A DNA stretch of 64,000 nt from Linderina pennispora. Taxonomy: Eukaryota > Kickxellomycota > Kickxellomycetes > Kickxellales > Kickxellaceae. The position numbers and the translations under genes are program-made. Positions within the stretch are counted from its first letter, which is position 1; every line of letters starts with the position of its first letter. Location of the stretch: positions 248,001 to 312,000 of the forward strand of contig NW_024468254.1 of assembly GCF_002104995.1 (NCBI RefSeq), read 5' to 3'. Below are positions 38,958 to 48,144 of this stretch, piece after piece. The notes below the pieces were generated by a model that worked only from the letters and a program-made list of their open reading frames with translations, was not told the DNA's origin and searched no databases.

Positions 38958-41249
38958 CTATGATGCAAAGCCGTGCTTGGACCGCTCCAGTAGCTCCTTG
39001 AACCCAAAGTAGTGCCTCTCAATGCATCGCCTCTGCTCCAGCAGCACAACCAGCTCCTCAGCGTCACGATCATCGCCGATGGCAAGCTGTGCCAGATCAG
39101 CCTCAACCATGTACGACAAGCTGTAAAAGTAGTGGTGCAGCTCGTGGTACAGCTGCGCCCGGCTCTTGCACACTCGGCCGACATTGTACTCGACCGGCCG
39201 GCCTTCCACTTCTTCTTCAGAGTCGATGGACACAACGCTGCCGTCGTTAGGCACTGCCCGGTTCGGCGGCACCAGAATGTCCCGCTGGTACGGCGTGCCT
39301 GAGAACATTATGCAGAATGTCGCGGTGCGGTTATCGCGGAAATGGCATGCTTCGCACCCTGGGACGCCGGCAATCCGGGACACAGCGATGTTTGGGTAGC
39401 TGCTGAGGTCGTCCCGGAAGCTGTCCAGCCATGCAGTGCTCGACACTAGGCTCTGCTCCAGCGTCTCCAGTGCGCGGTTGACTGTGACATAGCCCAAAAA
39501 GAAGTACCGGGACTCGTCGTCGCTGAAACCTGGCGCCTTGCGCCCATTGCAGATCCAGTGCACGAGGTATTGGACATAGGTCTTGAACGATGTTGGCAAA
39601 TCGAGCTGGCTGAACTCCTCTGGCATCTGCGCAACTGCATCACGCACCCGATCATCCAGCGTGACACGTGCTGCGTGCTCGTTGGCGTTGATGTCGTCGC
39701 CGTCGTCGTCATCAACAATAAAATCGGCCAGATCAGCATCGTCGTCAGAGTCATCAATGATCTCCTCGCCCAGAGCGCCAAAAGAGGCCTTGGGCCTGCT
39801 CCAGGCGCCTGCTTGTCGTCGGGTCGTCGACTGCTGCAGCCTGCTCTGCATCTGCTTTCGTCTGCGTGACTCAAACATGCCCAGGAACTTGTTCACCTTG
39901 TCAATGTTCTGCGGTGGAACTGCCGGCGCTGCTTCTTCCTCAGGCTCCAACACAAAGTCATCCTCTTCGTCACTTGTATCGTGGATAATCAGCGCTCTGG
40001 CCACGCGCTTGGTGTTGATGTCAGAGTCTGACTCAACCGCATCAACTGCCACCCGCTCCTGCGACTCAAACTCGCCAATGCTGTCGACGCCATTGTCATC
40101 AGACTCAGTGTCGTACGAGATCTCGTGCATCTTCTGCTGCGCCAGCTCAAACCTGTTGGCAGCCTCGCCCTTTGGCCGCAGCCGGCGACTCAACACCGCC
40201 TGTGAATCCAAAATATCACTCGGATCCTCGCCACCAGTGTCCTCGGAATCGCTAATCAACAGCCGCTGGCTTCGAGCCCTTGTCTTCCTGAGACTACTCG
40301 GTGCATTGAGCGGATCCGCAGGCATGTCTTCCTCTGAAAAGCTGCTGATATTGGATTGGGGTATGCCGACTACGCGGCGCGGCACTGGATTCTGGGCAGT
40401 CCTCTGAGCCAGCCGAGATGCTCGCCGTTTCCGCCGCTCCTTCGCCATCAGTCGCCGGTAGTTTTGCGCGCTCTCTTGGTCCATAAACACATCGTCATTG
40501 TCAAGATCATCAGTATCATTGTTGATATTTGTCATCGCTTGGCTCTTGGGTGCTGGCGATTTCGGTGGTTCTGCATCTATGCTGTCGTCATCGACACTAA
40601 TGGTAGTGTGTTCAGCCACTGTCTTTTCCGCAGCAGCGCCGGATCTGTCTGAAATAGTGGGTTCATCTTCATCAAACATTGCTGCTACGCCGTCTACGCC
40701 TTGCAGGGATCTCGTCTCGGTTTCCTCCTGGTGCCTGCTGTCAGGTTCTGGTGCTTCTGTGTCCTGCGGCAGCGCCTTCTGTTGATCTGGAGTCGGAGTG
40801 CCTTGCTGCTCAACATCTGAATTTACAATAGCTAGATCCTTCTGTCTAGAGTCCGGTTCCAGCGAGTCTGCCGGCCCTGAGGTGTCGGCAGGCTTTGCCT
40901 TTTCAACCATGACCTCAATCGAACCACGGATGTCAGAGTCTAACACCTCAGGTTGCTTCGGCCGCCTTTCCATCGACCTGGTACCCACTTGATCGCCAGG
41001 CGGAATCGGTGGCCGAACCACCCTTGCCTTCTGCCTTCGGGGCGCAGCCATGCTCGCTGTGGTCTTCTTCACTGGCGTGCCTTTCTTTGGTGTACGCTGG
41101 GATCGGCGCAGCACCTGTGTCAGCGTAGCGCCTATTTCATCCCTGGGCGGCCCCCACTCGTCTGTGTCAGGCTCGGTTGCCATTACCACGGCTGCTTTGT
41201 CAGGAATTCTGCCTGTCTTTCTGCGCTTATTGGCCATTACTATGCTCAA
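38958..41249 (-). CDS. DUF4211-type nuclear protein
   Basis: The 763-residue protein is Ser/Asp/Glu-rich and disordered over about 530 residues with many SDSED-like acidic patches, basic strings (KRRKTGR, MAKERRKRRASR) and a PRRVVGIPQS motif. The folded C-terminus (about 550-763) reads DLPTSFKTYVQYLVHWICNG, GVPGCEACHFRDNRTATFCI, LSG-like FSGTPYQRD and VGRVCKSRAQLYHELHHYFY. The Cys pair followed by R-x-A and the later Tyr-His-rich helix fit the fungal DUF4211 domain, found in chromatin-associated proteins. Function is unknown. The second Met at residue 5 may be the real start. Confidence 0.65.
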   Translation of the reverse strand: MSIVMANKRRKTGRIPDKAAVVMATEPDTDEWGPPRDEIGATLTQVLRRSQRTPKKGTPVKKTTASMAAPRRQKARVVRPPIPPGDQVGTRSMERRPKQPEVLDSDIRGSIEVMVEKAKPADTSGPADSLEPDSRQKDLAIVNSDVEQQGTPTPDQQKALPQDTEAPEPDSRHQEETETRSLQGVDGVAAMFDEDEPTISDRSGAAAEKTVAEHTTISVDDDSIDAEPPKSPAPKSQAMTNINNDTDDLDNDDVFMDQESAQNYRRLMAKERRKRRASRLAQRTAQNPVPRRVVGIPQSNISSFSEEDMPADPLNAPSSLRKTRARSQRLLISDSEDTGGEDPSDILDSQAVLSRRLRPKGEAANRFELAQQKMHEISYDTESDDNGVDSIGEFESQERVAVDAVESDSDINTKRVARALIIHDTSDEEDDFVLEPEEEAAPAVPPQNIDKVNKFLGMFESRRRKQMQSRLQQSTTRRQAGAWSRPKASFGALGEEIIDDSDDDADLADFIVDDDDGDDINANEHAARVTLDDRVRDAVAQMPEEFSQLDLPTSFKTYVQYLVHWICNGRKAPGFSDDESRYFFLGYVTVNRALETLEQSLVSSTAWLDSFRDDLSSYPNIAVSRIAGVPGCEACHFRDNRTATFCIMFSGTPYQRDILVPPNRAVPNDGSVVSIDSEEEVEGRPVEYNVGRVCKSRAQLYHELHHYFYSLSYMVEADLAQLAIGDDRDAEELVVLLEQRRCIERHYFGFKELLERSKHGFAS

Positions 41250-41940
41250 TTGAATGCTTGTGAATTGGTAAAGAGTTGGTGAAAGACCAGGAAAGAATGC
41301 CTTTGGCTGATGCGCTGATGAAGGCGCGTTTGCTGCGCCTCTGTCACGCGGCGTGCCTGATTATGCGCTGATCACCCAACAGAATCGATAGTGGGCACAG
41401 ATTAAGCTCCATATCCTGCCGTGGCAACATTTCCTATACACATAGCTTTATACATGCTGGCATTGCTGTGTTGTAGTTCTGTGCCTATGTATGTGTTAAA
41501 TCTCACAATAAGGAAACAAGGGAGCGTATATAACACCCTATTGTTGGTACACCACAGTGGCGCGTTTTTCTTCTCGCAAGTTGTCGTCAGATGATGGCTC
41601 CCCTGGCTGCGAGTCTGCATGGCCCCTGGATGTTTCAGCAGGTGTCTTTTCCACATCTATGACGGTTGTCCCAGCACCGGGAGAGCACCAGTATGTATAC
41701 GCAGCGTTCAAGAGTCAAGCAGCGTTTTACGTTTTCTATACCTGTCGGCGTGGTTCTCTGGGGAGTATTCACACAGCTGCAGCGTGGAATAAAGTGGCGC
41801 CTGAGAATGCCCTGAAGTTGAGGTCATGGGCCCCAGCACCTCTGGTTGCTTGCCACTGCTCCTTCTCCTTATTTATACCTAGCCATCTTTATTTGTCCAC
41901 TACAAAATCTCGTTTAGATATCCAGACTACAAGTCAAGCG
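41250..41940. other. divergent region before the first DHA2-type exporter
   Basis: This is 691 bases. The exporter's frame stays open back to 41557, but that stretch has no membrane or family features. A TATA-like GTATATAACACC lies at about 41526 and a C/T-rich leader just before 41941. Confidence 0.5.
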
Positions 41941-43578
41941 ATGGACAGTACCCAATCCAATGAGGAGAGACATATCGCTAGCGCATGCTTTTCTATCACT
42001 ACCACTGCTACCACTGCTACCACCACCGAGCAACACGCCAATCATACCAACAGTGAACTCGATAGAAACACTCAGATAACATTTGTCGGAGTGACCATTT
42101 TGAATTTCCTGTTTGGTATTTATTCTACCATGGACTCGGTCATTTATATCCCGGTTGCAGAGCATTTCAACGACATGCAGCGCGCATCCTGGATTGTCAA
42201 CAGCTATCTCATTACTTCGGCATCAATGCAGCCCATCTATGGGAAGTGCAGTGATATTGTCGGACGTGTCCCTATCTTGGCCGCTGCAGTTATGTTCCTA
42301 TTTATCGGCTCGCTGCTCTGCGCAGTCTCCAACTCGATGGACATGCTCATTGCATGTCGCTCAATACAGGGTTTAGGGACTGCGGGACTGTTCACCATCG
42401 TCAACGTGGTCATTGTTGACCTATATGCTGAACGCAAACGAGGTAAGCTGATGGGATACTCGTCGTCAGCCTGGTCTCTCTCTGCTGCATCTGGTGCAGT
42501 AATTGGCGGCGTGCTTGCGGAAAAGGGAAAATGGCGGGTGGCATTTTGGCTCAATCTCACAACTAGTGTTCTCGCTGGCGGAGTCATTCTCACCACTATT
42601 CGCGTACCCAAGCCAAGCGGGACGCGCAGAGAAAAGCTCGGCCGGGTGGACTTTGGTGGGTCGGCCATTTCTCTGGTCAGCATCGTGCTAGTGCTACTGG
42701 CGCTCTCGTGGGGCGGACAGCAGTATCCGTGGTCATCAGCACGTGTCATCTGCTGCATCGTCTTTGGAGTGCTAATCGGGGCTCTGTTCGTTTTCTACGA
42801 AGCCAAGTACGCCAAGGAGCCTATCCTACCCATGTACCTGTTCAAGACACGGAACATTGCACTTTCGGTGTTTGGTCACCTGTTCTATGGCGCGGTTGTC
42901 TACGCCCCCCTTATCTTCATTCCTCAGTGGGCGCTGGTAGTCAAGAATACGACGCCTTTAACATCATCTCTTTACACAATTCCTATGAGCATAGCCGAGG
43001 GGATCGTAGTCGGGCTCATTGGCCTCGCTGTTACCAAGACTGGGCGGTACCGGGAGTGTCTATGGTTTGGCAGTGTATGTTTGCTTGTTGCAGCTTCATT
43101 GCTGATAACTCTGGACGGGAATTCTAGCTCGGGCAAAGTTGTTGGGTTTATGGTCCTCTATGGAGTTGGCTTTGGTGCGTGCATCCAGACGCTCCTTCTC
43201 ACAGCGCAGGTTTGCGCAGAGGGCAAGGACTCCGCAGCAACAACTGCTGCGTGTCTTTTTATCCGCTCCGTGGGAAATATGGTTGTGGTTGCTGTGCTGA
43301 GCTCAGTCAGCGAAAATAAACGCAAAACAGAGTTTGCCAAGGTCATGGCTCTGTTTCCCGACTACGCCGACTCGATAGCAAGGATAGCTAAGAACCAGTC
43401 ATTGATTCACAAGCTTGCCCTGCCGGATGATGTCTATAACCGCGTCATGGATGTGTTCATGAAGTCGATGCGCTCCGCTTTTATTGCCTTGGTTCCTTTT
43501 GCAGTTATATTTTTACTGATAGTGCTGTTTATCGAGCACAAGAGACTGAGCACGGTCAAAAAGGTCACGATTCAATAG
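41941..43578 (+). CDS. DHA2-family 14-segment MFS exporter, copy 1
   Basis: The 545-residue protein has about 14 hydrophobic segments, the layout of drug:H+ antiporter family 2 exporters. The N-terminus is Thr-rich and polar. Diagnostic stretches are VAEHFNDMQRASWIVNSYLI, QPIYGKCSDIVGRVPILAAA (loop 2-3 motif) and AVSNSMDMLIACRSIQGLGT (motif C region). The centre, residues about 221-318, is almost identical to copy 2 at the DNA level. It ends in a charged tail (EHKRLSTVKKVTIQ). The likely role is proton-driven export of a toxic compound or secondary metabolite, or of a basic amino acid; the substrate is unknown. The ATG at 41941 is chosen because similarity to copy 2 begins shortly after it. 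Confidence 0.82.
   Translation: MDSTQSNEERHIASACFSITTTATTATTTEQHANHTNSELDRNTQITFVGVTILNFLFGIYSTMDSVIYIPVAEHFNDMQRASWIVNSYLITSASMQPIYGKCSDIVGRVPILAAAVMFLFIGSLLCAVSNSMDMLIACRSIQGLGTAGLFTIVNVVIVDLYAERKRGKLMGYSSSAWSLSAASGAVIGGVLAEKGKWRVAFWLNLTTSVLAGGVILTTIRVPKPSGTRREKLGRVDFGGSAISLVSIVLVLLALSWGGQQYPWSSARVICCIVFGVLIGALFVFYEAKYAKEPILPMYLFKTRNIALSVFGHLFYGAVVYAPLIFIPQWALVVKNTTPLTSSLYTIPMSIAEGIVVGLIGLAVTKTGRYRECLWFGSVCLLVAASLLITLDGNSSSGKVVGFMVLYGVGFGACIQTLLLTAQVCAEGKDSAATTAACLFIRSVGNMVVVAVLSSVSENKRKTEFAKVMALFPDYADSIARIAKNQSLIHKLALPDDVYNRVMDVFMKSMRSAFIALVPFAVIFLLIVLFIEHKRLSTVKKVTIQ
42601..42893 (+). repeat. near-identical tract shared with exporter copy 2
   Basis: This stretch of 293 bases matches 45494-45786 with seven mismatches, six of them silent, while the sequence directly on both sides is clearly diverged. 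It encodes RVPKPSGTRREKLGRVDFGG and the following membrane segments. Confidence 0.9.
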
Positions 43579-44845
43579 GCAGATCTGCTTGGGTTCATAG
43601 CATATAAACCATCCTTCACAAACTGTTCAATCCTACGGCAATGCACTGCATAGACAAGGCTAGTTGTGATAGCATTAGGCAGCTACTCTGCAGTCAGGAT
43701 ATGGTGATGTTTAGGATATCTGTCGGAGTGCCTGGCTTTCTGCCTCCATACCAGCAATACCCGACATTGCTATTCGGTAATGAAAGGCAATGCTATATTT
43801 CATAATGGAAGGGATGCTGTTTTGTCTGTGAGCTGAGGCGCATTGGCATGCTAGCTGTGAAGATGTAGAGCATCAGTGCGGAGCAGACTCAGGAACTGCA
43901 GTGGCTGCCTACGGAATATACTGGTTCAACGGACAAAGAGCCCACGGAGCATATGTTTGGGGAGGCGATAGAACGGTAGACCCCAGGGAGCGTAAACTGT
44001 CAATGTGGATGGTGCGGGAGAAGAGTGTTAGGCTGCTTGGCTGCTGCAGTTTGATCATGTTGTTTTAGGGGCTATTAGTTTCACTTTACACCTGTGAACC
44101 TTTGCTCACCCACATACCTTCACATGCATTGAGCACTCTTCACCAACGATCTGACCTAGGTGGTCTTGCTTGAAGACCCAGTTGTCCGCATTTGACAACC
44201 ACGTCTGAGTATATTCATTACAATCTTTTATATCATGAATGCGCAACAGAGGCACAGGCCTACATTATAGGTAGCAATTCGCAATTCCAAATGAAACCCA
44301 GGGGGGCAGGGGTGACAAGTGTGGCATCTGTCTAAAAACTGCTAGGAAGAATGCCAGCATGGCTAGTCCAGGTTTTCTGGTGTAGAGATATATTGCCTAG
44401 CCATTTTCTGTTGAGCTGATTATTGAGAGTTGTTTCGCCCTTCTTGTACAGGCATTGGATCCCTTACTCTTCACAGGGAGAAGCATTGGGATGAAAGCGT
44501 CTGTTGAGTTTAGCAAGAACAAGGAATCCTAAGGAATAGCCTAGTGGTCAGTTGCACGCCTGCATATACAGGACTGCCGGCACGCAATATTAGCTGCGGA
44601 TGCAGTTGCAGGCAATCTGTAATTTGCTATTGCATGCTGTGACGCGACATGGAGTATTGCACAATGGACACGTATCGTCTTTTGGACGAGCCAAAATATG
44701 CTAAGTGGACGATCATTGTTCCCCATCAGCAAGTGGACAAGGCTTGGCTCATGAAAGCTTGCTGCATTCAATCTCTGCCCAATCTTCACTATCTCCGCCA
44801 TCAAGTTTTGCTTACACTATTCTTCATACCTTTAGTACTAGGAGA
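43579..44845. other. 1.27 kb between the tandem exporter genes
   Basis: No gene can be supported. A tRNA A-box-like string (TAGCCTAGTGG, near 44537) occurs without a B-box or clover-leaf partner. The rest is mixed-composition spacer and the promoter of copy 2. Confidence 0.5.
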
Positions 44846-46471
44846 ATGGAGAAGACGCTATCGAAATCCGATACACCAGGAAATACTAGCACTGCTCCAC
44901 CACCTGCGAGTGGAGAGGGAAAGACTGAACTGGGCGATGATGCCACCGGGCAAATAAGGGATGCTCGTATAACCTACTTTGGCGTATTCTTGCTCATGTT
45001 CCTTATCGGTATCTACACAACGATGGACGCCGTTATATACTACCCTATTGCCGAACACTTCAACGACATGCAGCGTGCCAACTGGCTGATCAACAGCTAC
45101 TTGATCACCATGACATCGATGCAGCCGATCTATGGAAAGTGCAGTGACATTGCAGGACGCGTCCCCACTATGACTGTTGCTGCCCTTTTCCTGCTTGTCG
45201 GCTCGCTGCTCTGCGCAGTCTCCAACTCGATGGACATGCTCATTGCTAGCCGTGCAATACAAGGAGTTGGAAGCGCAGGCATGTACACCATCGTCAACGT
45301 GGTCATTGGCGATTTGTTTACCGAACGCGAGCGGGGGAAACTGATGGGATTTTCATCATCAGCTTGGTCGCTAGCATCAGCTGCTGCGGTCATCATTGGC
45401 GGGGCTATTGTCCAGTTGAGCACCTGGCGTGTCGCATTCTGGCTCAACGTCGCTATTAGCGCTGTGGCCAGCGGGGTCGTCCTCTATTTCCTTCGCGTAC
45501 CCAAGCCAAGCGGGACGCGCAGAGAAAAGCTCGGCCGGGTGGATTTTGGTGGGTCGGCCATTTCTCTGGTCAGCATCGTGCTAGTGCTATTAGCGCTCTC
45601 GTGGGGCGGACAGCAGTACCCATGGTCATCAGCACGTGTCATCTGCTGCATCGTCTTTGGAGTGCTAATCGGGGCTCTGTTCGTTTTCTACGAAGCCAAG
45701 TACGCCAAGGAGCCTATCCTACCCATGTACCTGTTCAAGACACGGAACATTGCACTTTCGGTGTTTGGCCACCTGTTCTTTGGCGCTGTAACTAATGCGC
45801 CTCTTATCTTCATTCCTCAGTGGGCGCTAGTAGTCAAGAATACGACTCCAATCACCTCGGGGCTATACACGCTCCCATTCAGTCTTTCGGAAGGCGTTGC
45901 TGTCGTGCTCACTGGCCTCGTTGTTACCAAGACTGGACGGTACCGGGAATGTCTATGGTTTGGCAGTGTCTGTCTTTTGGTTGGATCTTCGCTGCTTATT
46001 GTCTTAGGCAGAGAATCGCATGTTGGCGAAGTGATCGGATTTATGATTATCTGTGGCTTTGGTTTCGGTACCTGCATCCAGACACTTATCCTCACAGCAC
46101 AGGTCGGTGCAGAGGGCAAGGACATGGCAACGGCTACTACGGCGTGCATTTTTACGAGATCACTTGGCTCCATGGTTGTAGTGGCCGTGCTGAGCTCAGT
46201 CAGTGAGAACAAGCGTAAAACAGAATTCGCGAACGCTATTGCAAGGTTCCCTGAATATGCGAGTGCGATCACCCAGGTCTCATATAACCAGTCGCTTATA
46301 CACCAGCTTGACCTACCGGTGGACGTTTTCAACCAGATCCTCGACGTGTTCATGAAATCGATGCGGTCGGCATTTATTGCCTTGGTTCCGTTTTCTGTCC
46401 TGTTTTTCCTCACTGTAATCTTCATTGAGCACAAGCGGTTGAACACAGTCAAGAAGGTCACAATTCAATAG
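44846..46471 (+). CDS. DHA2-family 14-segment MFS exporter, copy 2
   Basis: The 541-residue paralog of the gene at 41941 lies in the same orientation. The N-terminus is different and hydrophilic (MEKTLSKSDTPGNTSTAPPP). Shared blocks include AEHFNDMQRANWLINSYLIT, QPIYGKCSDIAGRVPTMTVA, SNSMDMLIASRAIQGVGSAG and the C-terminus EHKRLNTVKKVTIQ. Residues about 217-314 come from the tract nearly identical to copy 1. Differences concentrate in segments 5-6 and 9-12, which could change the substrate. The start at 44846 is set by the in-frame ATG that precedes a short polar leader; the frame remains open upstream. Confidence 0.82.
   Translation: MEKTLSKSDTPGNTSTAPPPASGEGKTELGDDATGQIRDARITYFGVFLLMFLIGIYTTMDAVIYYPIAEHFNDMQRANWLINSYLITMTSMQPIYGKCSDIAGRVPTMTVAALFLLVGSLLCAVSNSMDMLIASRAIQGVGSAGMYTIVNVVIGDLFTERERGKLMGFSSSAWSLASAAAVIIGGAIVQLSTWRVAFWLNVAISAVASGVVLYFLRVPKPSGTRREKLGRVDFGGSAISLVSIVLVLLALSWGGQQYPWSSARVICCIVFGVLIGALFVFYEAKYAKEPILPMYLFKTRNIALSVFGHLFFGAVTNAPLIFIPQWALVVKNTTPITSGLYTLPFSLSEGVAVVLTGLVVTKTGRYRECLWFGSVCLLVGSSLLIVLGRESHVGEVIGFMIICGFGFGTCIQTLILTAQVGAEGKDMATATTACIFTRSLGSMVVVAVLSSVSENKRKTEFANAIARFPEYASAITQVSYNQSLIHQLDLPVDVFNQILDVFMKSMRSAFIALVPFSVLFFLTVIFIEHKRLNTVKKVTIQ
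45494..45786 (+). repeat. near-identical tract shared with exporter copy 1
   Basis: Partner of 42601-42893: seven mismatches in 293 bases. The flanks on both sides drop to ordinary paralog divergence. Confidence 0.9.
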
Positions 46472-46680
46472 CAGCCTACTTTAATAGGAGTATATTTATT
46501 AGTGGACATACATGAACCACAGATGATAGGTCTCCTGTTTACACAAATGGAAGTGGCTCGATGTCAGTTTTCGAAAATTTGGGTAGCCAAGATGCCACAG
46601 GCACAAATGAATTTCTTGATGGCACATATATAGCCTTCCTCGCACGTGTGTGTAGTGCATGGATCGGACGGATCAGCGCA

Positions 46681-46914
46681 CTACTTGTCCTTGGCTCCCC
46701 CCAGCTTGCATATAGGGATCGGATAGCACGGGGCACGGACACAGATGACGTCCTCGTTGACGCAAACAAAGTTGCCCTCACACCTGACTGAGCCACACGG
46801 ATCAAAGGGGTTTTCGATACTCGGCTTGCCCGAGGCAGCATCAGGGGCAGGCATGGGGTAGACAGTCGAGAGAAGAGAGAAGCTGATGGCAAGGACGGAA
46901 ATGGTTGGCTTCAT
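46681..46914 (-). CDS. small secreted cysteine-rich protein
   Basis: The 77-residue protein has a clear signal peptide (MKPTISVLAISFSLLSTVYP). The mature part contains six cysteines in the pattern C-x4-C-x4-F-x-C-x6-C-x4-C-x5-C, within DPCGSVRCEGNFVCVNEDV and CVRAPCYPIPIC. The CVRAPCYP motif recalls small Cys-rich secreted and protease-inhibitor-like peptides in fungi, oomycetes and invertebrates; no activity can be assigned. It is convergent with exporter copy 2. A tandem 15-bp repeat and a TATTTAAA box lie upstream. The start was chosen for the signal peptide; the frame stays open for 30 codons before it. Confidence 0.6.
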   Translation of the reverse strand: MKPTISVLAISFSLLSTVYPMPAPDAASGKPSIENPFDPCGSVRCEGNFVCVNEDVICVRAPCYPIPICKLGGAKDK

Positions 46915-48144
46915 AGTCGATGAGACGCAAGGTTGGAATGAGATGAGGAGAAAAGCGTACTGTTTATCACTGAGAATTTGGTTGGCTGAGTGGTTGAGAT
47001 ACAAAGCAAACGGATACGAAGCAAACGGATTCGAATTCCTTTAAATATGCTTCCAGACAGCCCTCTTTTGCTTCCAGCATCTTGCCACTGCGCAGAAAAA
47101 CCGTGTATTTCTTCATTACGGGGAGGGGCCAGCACTTTTGTCATCCGATTTGCTCAGGCTAACTCGGATGCAACCTAACAGAATGTAGTGGGCATAGTAT
47201 TTGCCATGTCAGAGATAGGACAGCTCGTCCCCTTTCTGCCCTTGTAATATGCATGGCTGCATTAGGGAGACGAGGGTATGCGTGAGAAAACTCCAATGTT
47301 CAACGTAAGGAAGGTGGCATGTTCGCCATCTAATCGAAACATCTTCTGGTTTGACTTGCCACTTCAAAATATAGCGTCGCCATTGCCCCAAACTCCGCAC
47401 AGAATCAAAGCGGTTGGCTGGAACCAGAAATGCTCACAATTCAGGTGCTGCCGGTGCGGAGCAATAGATACATGCATGCATATGCCGACAAGACCCTCCC
47501 TTGCGCCGTGCTGGTTCACGACTTGCTGATTGTAGACTGACCCACAGTCAATCTGTGGCAGGCTGATCACGCTAGCCAATCAAGTCGGCAGATGATAATG
47601 CTGCTGTGCATAGTGGCGAGCAGTGGCAATGGTCCCTGCTCGTCACTCTACTCGGACTTGGACATTTCGGCTGGTCGAGCGATATATACCGCACACATAT
47701 TACCCACTGACGATCCAGAAATCGATACGCGCATTGGTGGATACACGGCTCATTGGCGTGAACAGCAGCGACACCAGCACTCCCATGTTGGTGAAAAATG
47801 GCACATTATCACCTTGTATGCATATCCAGCTGCGATCAGCAGATCACGGAGGCTGATCGGCCAATAGGCACACGCCAGATGATTTGGCCTGGCTGTCACT
47901 CGTCACTGCCTGCTGGCGGACCTTGAGCGCTGTCGCAGCTGTGCACAGCAGCTGGTCAGGGTATATTTCTCAAAACCTGCGTTTTGCATTTGCAGCTTAT
48001 TTTTCGACTATTTTATTCCTGCATTTCTGTCTGCTCCTACGATTTCCCCCCACCCGAGTTGTAATCTGTCGCAGAGAACGTGTAGCGTACTGGACTGATC
48101 GAAATAAGAAGCAGCTATAAGCACATCTCATCGAGGACACCACA
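46915..48144. other. 1.2 kb upstream of SEC21 and of the secreted-peptide gene
   Basis: This contains the promoter of the secreted-peptide gene (46915 to about 47100) and of SEC21 (to 48144). The conflicting short frames around 47278-47867 contain nothing recognisable. Confidence 0.5.
47004..47033. repeat. tandem 15-bp direct repeat in the secreted-peptide promoter
   Basis: Two adjacent copies of AAGCAAACGGAT(A/T)CG differ by one base. They lie about 90-120 bases upstream of the ATG at 46914, next to a TATTTAAA element on the minus strand at about 47041-47048. Confidence 0.7.

Noticed and set aside
44534-44560. tRNA A-box-like string TAGCCTAGTGG
   Set aside because: No B-box and no foldable acceptor, anticodon or T arms follow, so it is not a tRNA gene or a recognisable SINE.
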